From Myxococcales bacterium (GTDB lineage Bacteria > Myxococcota > UBA4151): 64,000 nucleotides of DNA. Shown one piece after another: positions 49,668-57,752 of this stretch. Within the stretch, counting starts at the first letter, position 1, and every line of letters starts with the position of its first letter. Location of the stretch: contig PBND01000058.1 of assembly GCA_002722845.1 (NCBI GenBank), positions 18,756-82,755 of the forward strand, in the 5' to 3' direction. Under the pieces are notes generated by a model that saw only the letters and a list, made by a program, of their open reading frames with translations, was not told the DNA's origin and made no database searches. Both the position numbers and the translations under genes were made by a program.

Positions 49668-50752
49668 TTCGGGTCCATTCACTGGACCTAAAGGGCCTAC
49701 GTTGTTGGCAAACGCTCCATTGGGAACCGGGGCCTGAGATCAATATCTTGATCGGTGGTAACGGTGTTGGAAAGACGAGCCTTCTCGAAGCGATTCATCT
49801 CGCCCTAGGACTTCGGCCTCTTCTTGGTCACAAGCTCGAACCCCTGATCCCGGAAGGACAGGATCACGGCTTTCTTTCAGCCTCCATTGAAAGCCACGGG
49901 CATCAACGACAGATCAGTATTGGCTTTAGTAAAAACCAGCGGCGTATTCGGGTGGATGACAAACGTCTTCGACAGCCCGATACGCTTCTCCAGCAACAGG
50001 CTGTCGTGCCTTTTGTCCCCAGCGACCTCTATCTTGTTCAAGGCGGGCCACAGGCACGACGCAAGCTCCTCGACCAAACGGCATTCTTTCAACATCGCAA
50101 CCATGCGGAAAACCTGCGCCGATATAATCAGTCGCTGGCTGCTCGTAATGCCCTGTTGAGGGGTCGAAAACCCGATCCAGCACTGCTCCAAGTCTGGAGT
50201 CGAGAACTGGCTCGCTACGGGGCCGAGATTTACCGAATTCGAAAGCAATGTTCCCAAGCCTTTCGAGTTCATCTGATCAAAGCCTATGAGGCCCTGGCTG
50301 GCGCTGGAGAACAACTAGAAGCCCATTTGGATTCGAGTCTTTCTTGTGAAGATCCAGAGGGGAAGCTGCTCAGCCTGTTAAATCAAGCGGAGCGCAAGGA
50401 TCTAAAACGGGGATACACCAGTCTTGGCCCCCATCATGATGACTGGAGCTTTACCTTATCTGGTCGTCAAGTTCGCCGCCACGCCAGTCAAGGTCAGCAG
50501 CGGAGTGTTGTCCTTGCCGCTCGCTTAGCCCTCGTCGATTGGATCGTGACCCAGCGCGGCTACCGACCGGTCTTACTCTTGGACGATGTGGCAGGGGATT
50601 TGGATAGCAGCCGTCGCCAGCAATTATTCGATCAACTCCTACAGGAGGGCGGACAGGTCTTTGTGACCGGGACCGGGGAAGAAACGGTGATTCCCTTTGC
50701 CAATCAATCGACACAGATCTGGTCCTTACCTGCTCTTGCTGAAATTCGATGA
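49664..50752 (+). CDS. recF: DNA replication and repair protein RecF
   Basis: A 362-residue ABC-type ATPase of the RecFOR pathway, which loads RecA at gaps. Motifs: Walker A GGNGVGKTS, signature SQGQQRSVVLA, Walker B VLLLDDVAGDLDSSR. Length is typical. In many bacteria recF sits beside dnaN in the dnaA-dnaN-recF cluster; here it is 3 kb before dnaN with a TonB receptor, a lipoprotein and the putative origin between them. Translationally coupled to both neighbours (ATGA overlaps at both ends). Confidence 0.95.
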   Translation: MIRVHSLDLKGLRCWQTLHWEPGPEINILIGGNGVGKTSLLEAIHLALGLRPLLGHKLEPLIPEGQDHGFLSASIESHGHQRQISIGFSKNQRRIRVDDKRLRQPDTLLQQQAVVPFVPSDLYLVQGGPQARRKLLDQTAFFQHRNHAENLRRYNQSLAARNALLRGRKPDPALLQVWSRELARYGAEIYRIRKQCSQAFRVHLIKAYEALAGAGEQLEAHLDSSLSCEDPEGKLLSLLNQAERKDLKRGYTSLGPHHDDWSFTLSGRQVRRHASQGQQRSVVLAARLALVDWIVTQRGYRPVLLLDDVAGDLDSSRRQQLFDQLLQEGGQVFVTGTGEETVIPFANQSTQIWSLPALAEIR

Positions 50753-52533
50753 ATCTCCTCATCTTATTGAGCATCCCCGGTCCAACCATCGTCTCTCCCG
50801 CACCCGACCGGTCTCCTTACCTCGAGATCGAAGTCCAAAAATCCCAAGCTTTGATTCGGGACCTTGAAGATCTGATCCTCGAACACCCCGAAGTCAGTCG
50901 AAAGCGAAGCGGCAGCCTCGGTGGCCTCACTCGTCTCTCTTTTCGAGGCAGCCGCAGCCTGCAAAACCGCATGAGGCTCGATGGTCTAGGGCTCAGTAGT
51001 GGCTTGACCGGTCTTCAGGCCTGGCGACTGATCGAGCCGGCTTTGTTGAGTCATCTGCGCATTGACTCGGGGGGATCACCAGGAGGCCTTACCCCCCTCG
51101 GCGGGCATGTGGATCTCCAGACGACGGGGGGCGATGACGGCCCCTGGCTACAATTACGCAGCGGTTCCCATGCCTTTCGCCATTTCTCCCTTGGTCATCG
51201 CAGCCAACGGATCCGATTCGGGGCGAGCCTCAGCGAAGAACAAGGTGATTTCCGCTATTTCGATGATCGGGGCACCCTTTTTCACCAAGAGGATGATCGC
51301 TGGGTTGACCGTAAAAATAACCACCGACAACGCTTCAATAGCCTGATGTCGTGGCGCCAAGGTCCCTTCCGTAGCCAACTTTTCTTCGCCCGCCTCTCCG
51401 GCGGTGTTCCCGGTCCTGGTCATCGTCAAACACAGGCCACGGGGGAATCCATTCACCTCAGCCGACTGAGTCTTCGTCATCGACGACCGACTCGCCGCCT
51501 CCAACTTTATCTAGGACGACGCTTCCAACAGCACTTCGACCCCCTAGGAGAATGGGGTATGACATCGATCCATAATGAATCGATTCATCAGGATCAAATC
51601 GGCTTACTGGGTCATTGGCGACGCCAACGAAAACAACAAAAAATCCGACTCATGTTGGCTGGGGAGTGGAACAAACACGGAGGGAGTCAAGCTCCCGAAC
51701 AGACGGGTCAACTCAAGGTAGATCTACACTGGAAACATCCAAAGGGCCTGAGTCTTTGGTTGGGCGGAAAACAGCAGCTTTTGGAGCTTTGGGCTTCAAC
51801 CACATCCCAATGGGCCTTAAGCCCAGGTCTGGCTTTTCATCATCAACCCACAAGCCTACTTTTTCGCGTTCAGTCCATGGCTCGTCTGCCAAGCCTCCTC
51901 GAGCGATATGGTCGTTCATTCTTTCTTCAGGGCAACCCGGAGCTCCGAAAGGAAACCGGATGGGGTATCGATAGCCTTTGGCGCCATCGCTATGGTCGAG
52001 TCAGTCTCTATGCTCGCCAGATGGAGGATCTTATCGAATGGGATCAAAACGCTCAGTTTTCGAGTCGGCCAAGAAATCGAGCCTATGCACAAGTTCTTGG
52101 ACTCTCGGTCTTAGCCCGTGGCGCAGGCTTCCAAGTGGGTTATCGATTCCAACAAAGCTGGGCCTATGACGACCCGGATGATGAGGATGCGGACCGATTG
52201 GCCGGCGAACCGCTCCAGCGACTCCGAATTCAATGGGCCCATCGGCGGGGATCCTGGACTTATGGCTTTCGCTGGGATCTCCAAGACGGTTTCTTCTTAG
52301 ACCGAGCTAATCTTCGTCCCGTAGCGACCAGTTACCCCCTCGACCTTCATCTGGCCTATGCCTTCACGGGGAGCCCCCTGCGGCTCTCCCTTGGGCTCAC
52401 CAACCTCTTTGATCAGCGTCAGCATCGAGTGCACCTGCTACCAGGTCACCATTCGGTCGACCTCGCCTTGGCCGACCAAGCGGGTTATCCTCTCCCCGGA
52501 CGACGATGGTTTGTCGGTCTGGAGATGCGCTGA
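50749..52533 (+). CDS. TonB-dependent receptor-like outer-membrane protein
   Basis: A 594-residue protein: a weak signal-like N-terminus, a plug-like segment (about 25-130, LRIDSGGSPGGLTPLGGHVDL) and a long beta-barrel of repeated aromatic strands with a C-terminal RWFVGLEMR. Fits a small TonB-dependent receptor. A clear TonB box is not visible. It overlaps recF (ATGA) and the downstream lipoprotein (TGATG). The substrate is unknown. The adjacent lipoprotein may be its surface partner. Confidence 0.72.
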   Translation: MNLLILLSIPGPTIVSPAPDRSPYLEIEVQKSQALIRDLEDLILEHPEVSRKRSGSLGGLTRLSFRGSRSLQNRMRLDGLGLSSGLTGLQAWRLIEPALLSHLRIDSGGSPGGLTPLGGHVDLQTTGGDDGPWLQLRSGSHAFRHFSLGHRSQRIRFGASLSEEQGDFRYFDDRGTLFHQEDDRWVDRKNNHRQRFNSLMSWRQGPFRSQLFFARLSGGVPGPGHRQTQATGESIHLSRLSLRHRRPTRRLQLYLGRRFQQHFDPLGEWGMTSIHNESIHQDQIGLLGHWRRQRKQQKIRLMLAGEWNKHGGSQAPEQTGQLKVDLHWKHPKGLSLWLGGKQQLLELWASTTSQWALSPGLAFHHQPTSLLFRVQSMARLPSLLERYGRSFFLQGNPELRKETGWGIDSLWRHRYGRVSLYARQMEDLIEWDQNAQFSSRPRNRAYAQVLGLSVLARGAGFQVGYRFQQSWAYDDPDDEDADRLAGEPLQRLRIQWAHRRGSWTYGFRWDLQDGFFLDRANLRPVATSYPLDLHLAYAFTGSPLRLSLGLTNLFDQRQHRVHLLPGHHSVDLALADQAGYPLPGRRWFVGLEMR

Positions 52534-53585
52534 TGCGACCCATTGGCTTCCTCAGCCTATGTCTTCTCGGCTGCGCAGAGACGAGCTCTGTTCACAGCGA
52601 GCAGACCTTGAGTGGATCCCGTCTACTCGTCCTTCAGACCGATTATGCCACGGGTCTCTACGGCGAGTTTTACACCGATCACTTGCAGTTCAGTACCCGG
52701 CAGGGCCCCAGTGGGGGTGATGTGGTCCTCGGTGAAGGACCTCACGGTCCCATCATCCTGCAGCGAAGCCAAAGCGATAGCCTTTTGCTCTTAGATGAAG
52801 ATCTACAAATCCAAGTTGAATGGCCATTAGACGCCGGTGCAAATGCCCATGATATCCAGGTCGTTGGCGACGAGATCTTCATTGCTGCCTATGGGCTCAA
52901 CGAGCTCCTCATCTTCGATCTTCAGGGTCAAAAGAAGGCCACAATTCCCCTCTCAGTCTACGCTGATATCGATGGTAAACCAGAGGCCCATAAGCTCTAT
53001 CTCGAAGACGAAAAACTCTATCTCATCATCCAAAATATCGACTTTAGTGACGGTCTTCAGCCCCAGATTACAGATCTGAGTCGACTGCTCGTTATCGATC
53101 CGGAACAACGGGAGGTAACCAGAGTGATCGAGATCCCACCCAATCCATTCTCGGATTTGGTATTCGATGGAGGAGATGGGCTCCTCTTGGCCTGTAACGG
53201 ATCCTGGAATGAGCAAGATGCAGGGGGAATTTATCGACTTCGTCGTGATCAGATCGAGGCCGGTGAAATGCTCATCACCAAAGCAGCGATCGGTGGTGAT
53301 CTAACGAGCCCCCACGGACTCGCTGTTTACCAAGATAGAATCTGGCTGACGGTAGGACATTGGCAAGGGGGTAGCGAGCTGATCTCATTTCATCGAGATG
53401 GTCAGGATCGCCAGGTCCACTTACGTCGTGATGACTGGAGTCTTTCTTGTCTCTATCCCCACGATGGGCAGCTTTGGCTCTGTGATCGAAAACCCGGCGC
53501 CTCTGGCCTACGATATTCAGGGGATGAATTCGCAAGCCTCATAAAAACCCGACTTCCACCCACTGAACTGCTCAGTCTTCCCTAA
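52533..53585 (+). CDS. Lipoprotein with beta-propeller-like repeats
   Basis: About 350 residues. MRPIGFLSLCLLGC has an LLGC lipobox. The body has repeated strand units (DIQVVGDEIFIAAYG, LLVIDPEQREV, RIWLTVGHWQGG) resembling a YVTN/NHL-type propeller. The start at 52533 overlaps the receptor stop (TGATG) and puts the signal at the N-terminus; an upstream in-frame ATG at 52506 lies inside the receptor gene. It may be the surface partner of the TonB receptor. Partner and ligand unknown. Confidence 0.68.
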   Translation: MRPIGFLSLCLLGCAETSSVHSEQTLSGSRLLVLQTDYATGLYGEFYTDHLQFSTRQGPSGGDVVLGEGPHGPIILQRSQSDSLLLLDEDLQIQVEWPLDAGANAHDIQVVGDEIFIAAYGLNELLIFDLQGQKKATIPLSVYADIDGKPEAHKLYLEDEKLYLIIQNIDFSDGLQPQITDLSRLLVIDPEQREVTRVIEIPPNPFSDLVFDGGDGLLLACNGSWNEQDAGGIYRLRRDQIEAGEMLITKAAIGGDLTSPHGLAVYQDRIWLTVGHWQGGSELISFHRDGQDRQVHLRRDDWSLSCLYPHDGQLWLCDRKPGASGLRYSGDEFASLIKTRLPPTELLSLP

Positions 53586-53854
53586 GGAAAGGCCGTTGAT
53601 GGCCATGTGGAAAACACGTGGAAATGAAAAGAAAGATGGAATGTTCGCCTTTAAAGATGTGGAGCTATCAACTTTAAAAATAGAGTTTAAATAATAACTT
53701 ATATCACTTTCCACATCTGAACAGTGCCAACAGCATCGAAGGCCTAAAATTAGATCTGTTTTTTGAGAGGACAAGCGTGCATTTTAGGGCTCGAAAGACC
53801 TTGTGAGCCTGGGGGCCTAGCGATAGGTTGCCCACCGCTTGAGGAGATGATTTT
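53586..53854. other. Candidate replication origin oriC
   Basis: A 269-base gap with no gene, directly before dnaN. It has DnaA-box-like sites: TGTGGAAAA (53606-53614, full match to TTWTNCACA on the other strand), CGTGGAAAT (53617-53625), TGTGGAGCT (53658-53666) and CTTTCCACA (53707-53715). A 39-base stretch (53668-53706) contains only about 15% G+C, a likely DNA-unwinding element. Strand composition flips here (see finding). A weak promoter for dnaN may lie near 53801-53829. dnaA is not nearby. Confidence 0.7.
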
Positions 53855-54958
53855 ATGGATCTGTCCATTGAGGCCCGAGCGCTGTCCCAGGCCTTGCATA
53901 AAGTGATCGGTGTGGTTCAGCACAAGTCGAGTCAACCGATTCTAACCTGTGTTTTGGTTTCGGCCAGTCGGGATGGACTGGTGACCTTTGAGGCGACGAA
54001 TACCAACATCACCGTTTCAGTCACCCTCCCTGCGAAGGTCGATGGTGAAGGATCTGTCGCAATTCCTGCCCGCAAGTTTGCCGAGTACTTAGGCACTCGC
54101 CAGGAGGGCAGTCTTCAGTTGCTGCAAAGTGGCGAAGGTCGTCTTGCGGTTGTTTCGAGTACAGGCCGAGGGGAATTACCCGCATTACCGGCCCTCGACT
54201 TTCCGGCCACACCGAAGTTTGAGGGGATGGATTTTTCCGAGATCGCTGCCTCCCGGCTGCACCAGATCCTCGGCCAAACCATTCGTTGTGCTTCCACCGA
54301 TGAAAGTCGGGCTTCCCTCGTTGGTGTTTACGTTCATGAAGCCAGTGATGGGCTTCGCTTTGTCGCAACCGATGGTCATCGATTAGCTGTTTCCCGTCCT
54401 GGTGATGGGTTCGATTGGCCTTTGGGTGGAGAGGGGATGACTCTGCCAACTCGAGGGGTTGAGGAACTCAGGAAGCTCATCGATGGTGCGGAAAATGTTC
54501 AGATGGCAAAGGCGGAGAATCATTTGGTTGCGCGGACCGTTGATCAGCAAGTCTGTATGCGTCTCGCCGACGGTGGCTTCCCCGATTATGAAGGTGTGAT
54601 CCCAAAGGCGAACGATCGTAATGCGGCGGTGGATCGTGGTGCTTTGCTGAGTGCGGTAAAAAGCGTGAGCGTCTTCGCTCAAACCAAAACCTCACAAGTG
54701 GAGATGGCTTTTGGGAGCGGCGCGCTGACCCTCGCTGCCCAGAGTGATTCGGGAACGGCCCGGGAAGAGATAGCAGCTGACTATGACGATGTAGAGCTGC
54801 GGATCGGCTTCAATTATCGATACCTACGGGATGCCCTTGAGAGCATTCATGATGAGAAAGCGCTGTTTGTGATGGGTGATCATTTAGCCCCTGCGCTGAT
54901 CCGCCCAGAATCCAGCGAAGAGTTTATCTGCGTCATCATGCCGATGCGTATTAGCTAG
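53855..54958 (+). CDS. dnaN: DNA polymerase III beta subunit (sliding clamp)
   Basis: A 367-residue clamp with three similar domains, keeping polymerases on DNA. It starts MDLSIEARALSQALHKVIGVV; family marks include DGHRLAVSRP and the C-terminal IMPMRIS. GAGGAG is 8 bases before the ATG. Length is normal. Directly downstream of the candidate origin. lgt follows by 6 bases, so the two are likely co-transcribed. The ImuB in this window carries a QLTLF motif that should bind this clamp. Confidence 0.97.
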   Translation: MDLSIEARALSQALHKVIGVVQHKSSQPILTCVLVSASRDGLVTFEATNTNITVSVTLPAKVDGEGSVAIPARKFAEYLGTRQEGSLQLLQSGEGRLAVVSSTGRGELPALPALDFPATPKFEGMDFSEIAASRLHQILGQTIRCASTDESRASLVGVYVHEASDGLRFVATDGHRLAVSRPGDGFDWPLGGEGMTLPTRGVEELRKLIDGAENVQMAKAENHLVARTVDQQVCMRLADGGFPDYEGVIPKANDRNAAVDRGALLSAVKSVSVFAQTKTSQVEMAFGSGALTLAAQSDSGTAREEIAADYDDVELRIGFNYRYLRDALESIHDEKALFVMGDHLAPALIRPESSEEFICVIMPMRIS

Positions 54959-54964
54959 GGTTCG

Positions 54965-56275
54965 ATGCTCCCAGTTCTCATTCAAATAGGATCCCTCAAG
55001 CTCCACACCTATGGGGTGATGGTTGTCCTTGGTTTTCTTGTGGCGGTGAATCTTGCGCAGCGTCACGGCAAGAAGGTGGGATATGATGAAGATCTGATCG
55101 GAGATCTTGCGTTCTATATGATGATTGCGGGTCTTATCGGTGCCCATATTCTGCATATTATCGTCTATTGGAACACCGGTGGCTACGCTGACGACCCCCT
55201 AAAAATCATCCGCATCTGGGAGGGTGGAATCGTCTTCTATGGTGGTTTTCTTGGTGCTACCGCTTACTTTTTCTACTTCACCAAGAAACATGACCTCAAT
55301 CTTTGGGCTCTCGGGGATATCTACATTCCCTCCTTGGCCATTGGTCATGCCATCGGTCGGCTCGGCTGTCTGGCTGCCGGTTGTTGTTTTGGCACACCCT
55401 GCGATGCATCCTGGGGGCTTAATTTCCCCCATGAAAGGGCACCAGTCATCGGTGGAGTCGATGAAAATAAGGATGGTGAGAAGGACCCGTTTGCCTCGAT
55501 CGCCTACACGAGCATTCGCAATCAGCAGATCACGAAACGCCGGTTCTTAGGACAGGTAAAAGGCTGCCAAGAACTCCCGGATGCGGACCTACAGAAGGCC
55601 GTTAAAGCCTGTCAGGATGGGGGCGAATGTACTGGGATTGAGGTCAAGAGCACCTCCGATGGCGCAAATCAGTTTTTGCGGGCCATCAAGAAGTGTCAGG
55701 CGAATAAATCCTGTGATTCAGCGGAGGTCAGAGATTTTCTGCGTAGCTGTCCGGATGAGAAGGTCGTCGTTGCAGCTGCAGCGATGCCGCCGATTACGCA
55801 AAAAGATCTAGATGGTGAGGGCATCGAGGACTTCAGCTTGGCCCTGCATCAGCCAGAGCACACGATGGACCTCCATCCCGTCCAACTCTATGAAGCGCTC
55901 GGCGAGCTGACCATCTTCTTTATTCTGGTCATGTGGCGTTATCGTAAGCGCTTCCACGGTCAGATTTTCCTTATGTGGTTGATTCTCTACCCGATCCTTC
56001 GCTGGGTGAACGAGAACTTCTTTCGTGGGGATAAGAGTCGAGGCGAAGATATCATCTGGGGGCTCTCAACCTCCGGTCTGATCTCGGTTCTTGTCGCGGG
56101 TACTGCCTTTATTGTGATTTTATTGAGTCTTCGTCAGGGGCGGTTACTGGGAAGCCCAGTTCTGGTCCCACAAGGGCTGACACCGAGTGGCTTTGAAGTG
56201 ACTGATGCGACTTCGGATGGGGAAGCCTCAGAGGAGATGACCGATCTCCCGGGGGATGAGCAGAGTAAGAAATGA
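54965..56275 (+). CDS. lgt: Prolipoprotein diacylglyceryl transferase with Cys-rich insertion
   Basis: A 436-residue inner-membrane enzyme transferring diacylglycerol to the lipobox cysteine. The N-terminal half carries the core helices and GRLGCLAAGCCFGTPCD, the variant signature seen in some Lgt homologues. Normal Lgt is about 260-290 residues; here an extra block of about 115 residues (roughly 165-290) with repeated Cys (GCQ, ACQ, ECTG, KCQANKSCDS, SCPDE) sits in the loop before the HPVQLYEALG segment, and a long acidic C-terminal tail follows the last helix. The insertion would be periplasmic (inference). The many lipoproteins in this window depend on this step. Confidence 0.9.
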   Translation: MLPVLIQIGSLKLHTYGVMVVLGFLVAVNLAQRHGKKVGYDEDLIGDLAFYMMIAGLIGAHILHIIVYWNTGGYADDPLKIIRIWEGGIVFYGGFLGATAYFFYFTKKHDLNLWALGDIYIPSLAIGHAIGRLGCLAAGCCFGTPCDASWGLNFPHERAPVIGGVDENKDGEKDPFASIAYTSIRNQQITKRRFLGQVKGCQELPDADLQKAVKACQDGGECTGIEVKSTSDGANQFLRAIKKCQANKSCDSAEVRDFLRSCPDEKVVVAAAAMPPITQKDLDGEGIEDFSLALHQPEHTMDLHPVQLYEALGELTIFFILVMWRYRKRFHGQIFLMWLILYPILRWVNENFFRGDKSRGEDIIWGLSTSGLISVLVAGTAFIVILLSLRQGRLLGSPVLVPQGLTPSGFEVTDATSDGEASEEMTDLPGDEQSKK

Positions 56276-56979
56276 TCGAGGCTCAGGGGCTGAGTCGACG
56301 TTTCGGCTCCATCACAGCGGTGGATCAACTCAGTTTCAAACTGAAACCGAACGGGATTACCGGCTTCCTGGGCCCTAACGGTGCGGGGAAGACGACCACG
56401 ATCCGTATGATCACAGGGGCGCTCGCTGCCAGTGAAGGCAGCGTCCTCATCGGTGGTAAAGACAGCTTTGAAGAGGCCGACGCCCTGAGGGGAAGAATTG
56501 GCTACCTACCCGAACGGCCACCACTGGTTCCTGAGCTGAGTGTAAAAGAGCAGTTAGGCTACGTTGCGGCGGTCAAAGGGGTGCAGGTCGATGATAGCCT
56601 TGCGGAACGCTGTGGGATTCAAGAGGTGTGGCGCCAGCTTCAAGGGGAGCTTTCGAAAGGCTTTCGCCAACGGGTTGGCTTAGCTTGTGCTCTCGTCGGG
56701 TCACCGGATCTTCTTATTCTCGATGAGCCCACCAGTGGGCTCGATCCCCACCAGGTGGAGAGTATGCGAAACCTGGTCATGGAGCTGGGCCAAGATCGAA
56801 CGGTCCTTCTTTCCACGCACCTGCTGCCTGAAGTGGAACGCCTTTGTGAGCATGTGCTGATGATTCACCAGGGGCGACTGGTTGCTGACGAATCCCTTGA
56901 GAGCCTGCTCGAAGCCCATCAAGGCTCGCTCCAGGATGCCTTTTTGACTCGATGTGGTTTTGCGGAGTCCGAGCCATGA
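56272..56979 (+). CDS. ABC transporter ATP-binding protein, GldA-type
   Basis: A 235-residue ATPase: Walker A GPNGAGKTTTIR, signature LSKGFRQRVGLA, Walker B LLILDEPTSGLDP and switch His in LLSTHLLPEV. It pairs with the permease (ATGA overlap) and the next two genes in the GldA-GldF-GldG-DUF4340 order seen in gliding-motility or exporter loci. The start overlaps the lgt stop (ATGA). The substrate is unknown. Confidence 0.92.
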   Translation: MIEAQGLSRRFGSITAVDQLSFKLKPNGITGFLGPNGAGKTTTIRMITGALAASEGSVLIGGKDSFEEADALRGRIGYLPERPPLVPELSVKEQLGYVAAVKGVQVDDSLAERCGIQEVWRQLQGELSKGFRQRVGLACALVGSPDLLILDEPTSGLDPHQVESMRNLVMELGQDRTVLLSTHLLPEVERLCEHVLMIHQGRLVADESLESLLEAHQGSLQDAFLTRCGFAESEP

Positions 56980-57752
56980 GAGCGACCTTTGCGGTGATGC
57001 GAGTCGAGCTCCTTCGCCACCTCACGACGCCGGCTTTCTATCTCCTGTTGTTTTTTCTCAGTCTCACCTCAGGGTATTTTTTGCTGGTTTTGATTAGGGG
57101 ATTCATCGAACTCACCCTCCAGTTTGGTGCCAATCCAGAGGCCGTGAATCTTCACTTCCATGAGCGAATCATCGCCCCACTCATTCTCTCTGTAGAGAAC
57201 ATCTTCTTGTTGGTCATCCCGCTAATTACCATGCGCAGTATTGCGGGGGAGCGAAGCCAAGGGAGCTTTGAGTTTGTCGCCAGTTCGAGGTTGCGTCCTT
57301 GGCAGTACGTGCTGGGTAAGAGCCTTGCGATGGATGTCCTGGTCTTTTTACTGATTCTGCCGGTCGCATTTCAGGGCATGCTGCTCCGTATAAACGCAGA
57401 GCAGGGCTCGGCTTTCGATACCCCTGGCTTTCTGCTGTCTTTAGTCGGTTTGTTCTTACTGGGTCGATCTTTTGCCGGCTTGGGATTGGCTGTCAGTGCC
57501 ATGACCCGTTCGCCAGCCCTTGCAGCGGGCGCTACATTTTTCCTCCTCCTTCTAGCCTGGGTTCTTGCTTCCGCAGGGGGAGGCGATGGCTTTCTCGCTC
57601 AGATTCTGCCGCAGCTAAGCCCACTGACCCGCCTCGAAAATTTCGCCATTGGTCGCTTCGTTGTGGCTGACCTGTTGTTCTTCTTGGTGGTGATGGTGGC
57701 GACCTTCATCCTGGCGACGCGGGCGGTCGATGCCCATCGGTGGCAAGGATGA
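56976..57752 (+). CDS. ABC transporter permease, GldF-type
   Basis: About 258 residues with six hydrophobic helices of the ABC-2 type. The start at 56976 overlaps the ATPase stop (ATGA); the longer frame from 56952 lies inside the ATPase gene. With GldG-type and DUF4340 genes downstream it forms an ABC-2 exporter complex often tied to gliding or surface organelles. Not shown here. Confidence 0.85.
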   Translation: MRATFAVMRVELLRHLTTPAFYLLLFFLSLTSGYFLLVLIRGFIELTLQFGANPEAVNLHFHERIIAPLILSVENIFLLVIPLITMRSIAGERSQGSFEFVASSRLRPWQYVLGKSLAMDVLVFLLILPVAFQGMLLRINAEQGSAFDTPGFLLSLVGLFLLGRSFAGLGLAVSAMTRSPALAAGATFFLLLLAWVLASAGGGDGFLAQILPQLSPLTRLENFAIGRFVVADLLFFLVVMVATFILATRAVDAHRWQG

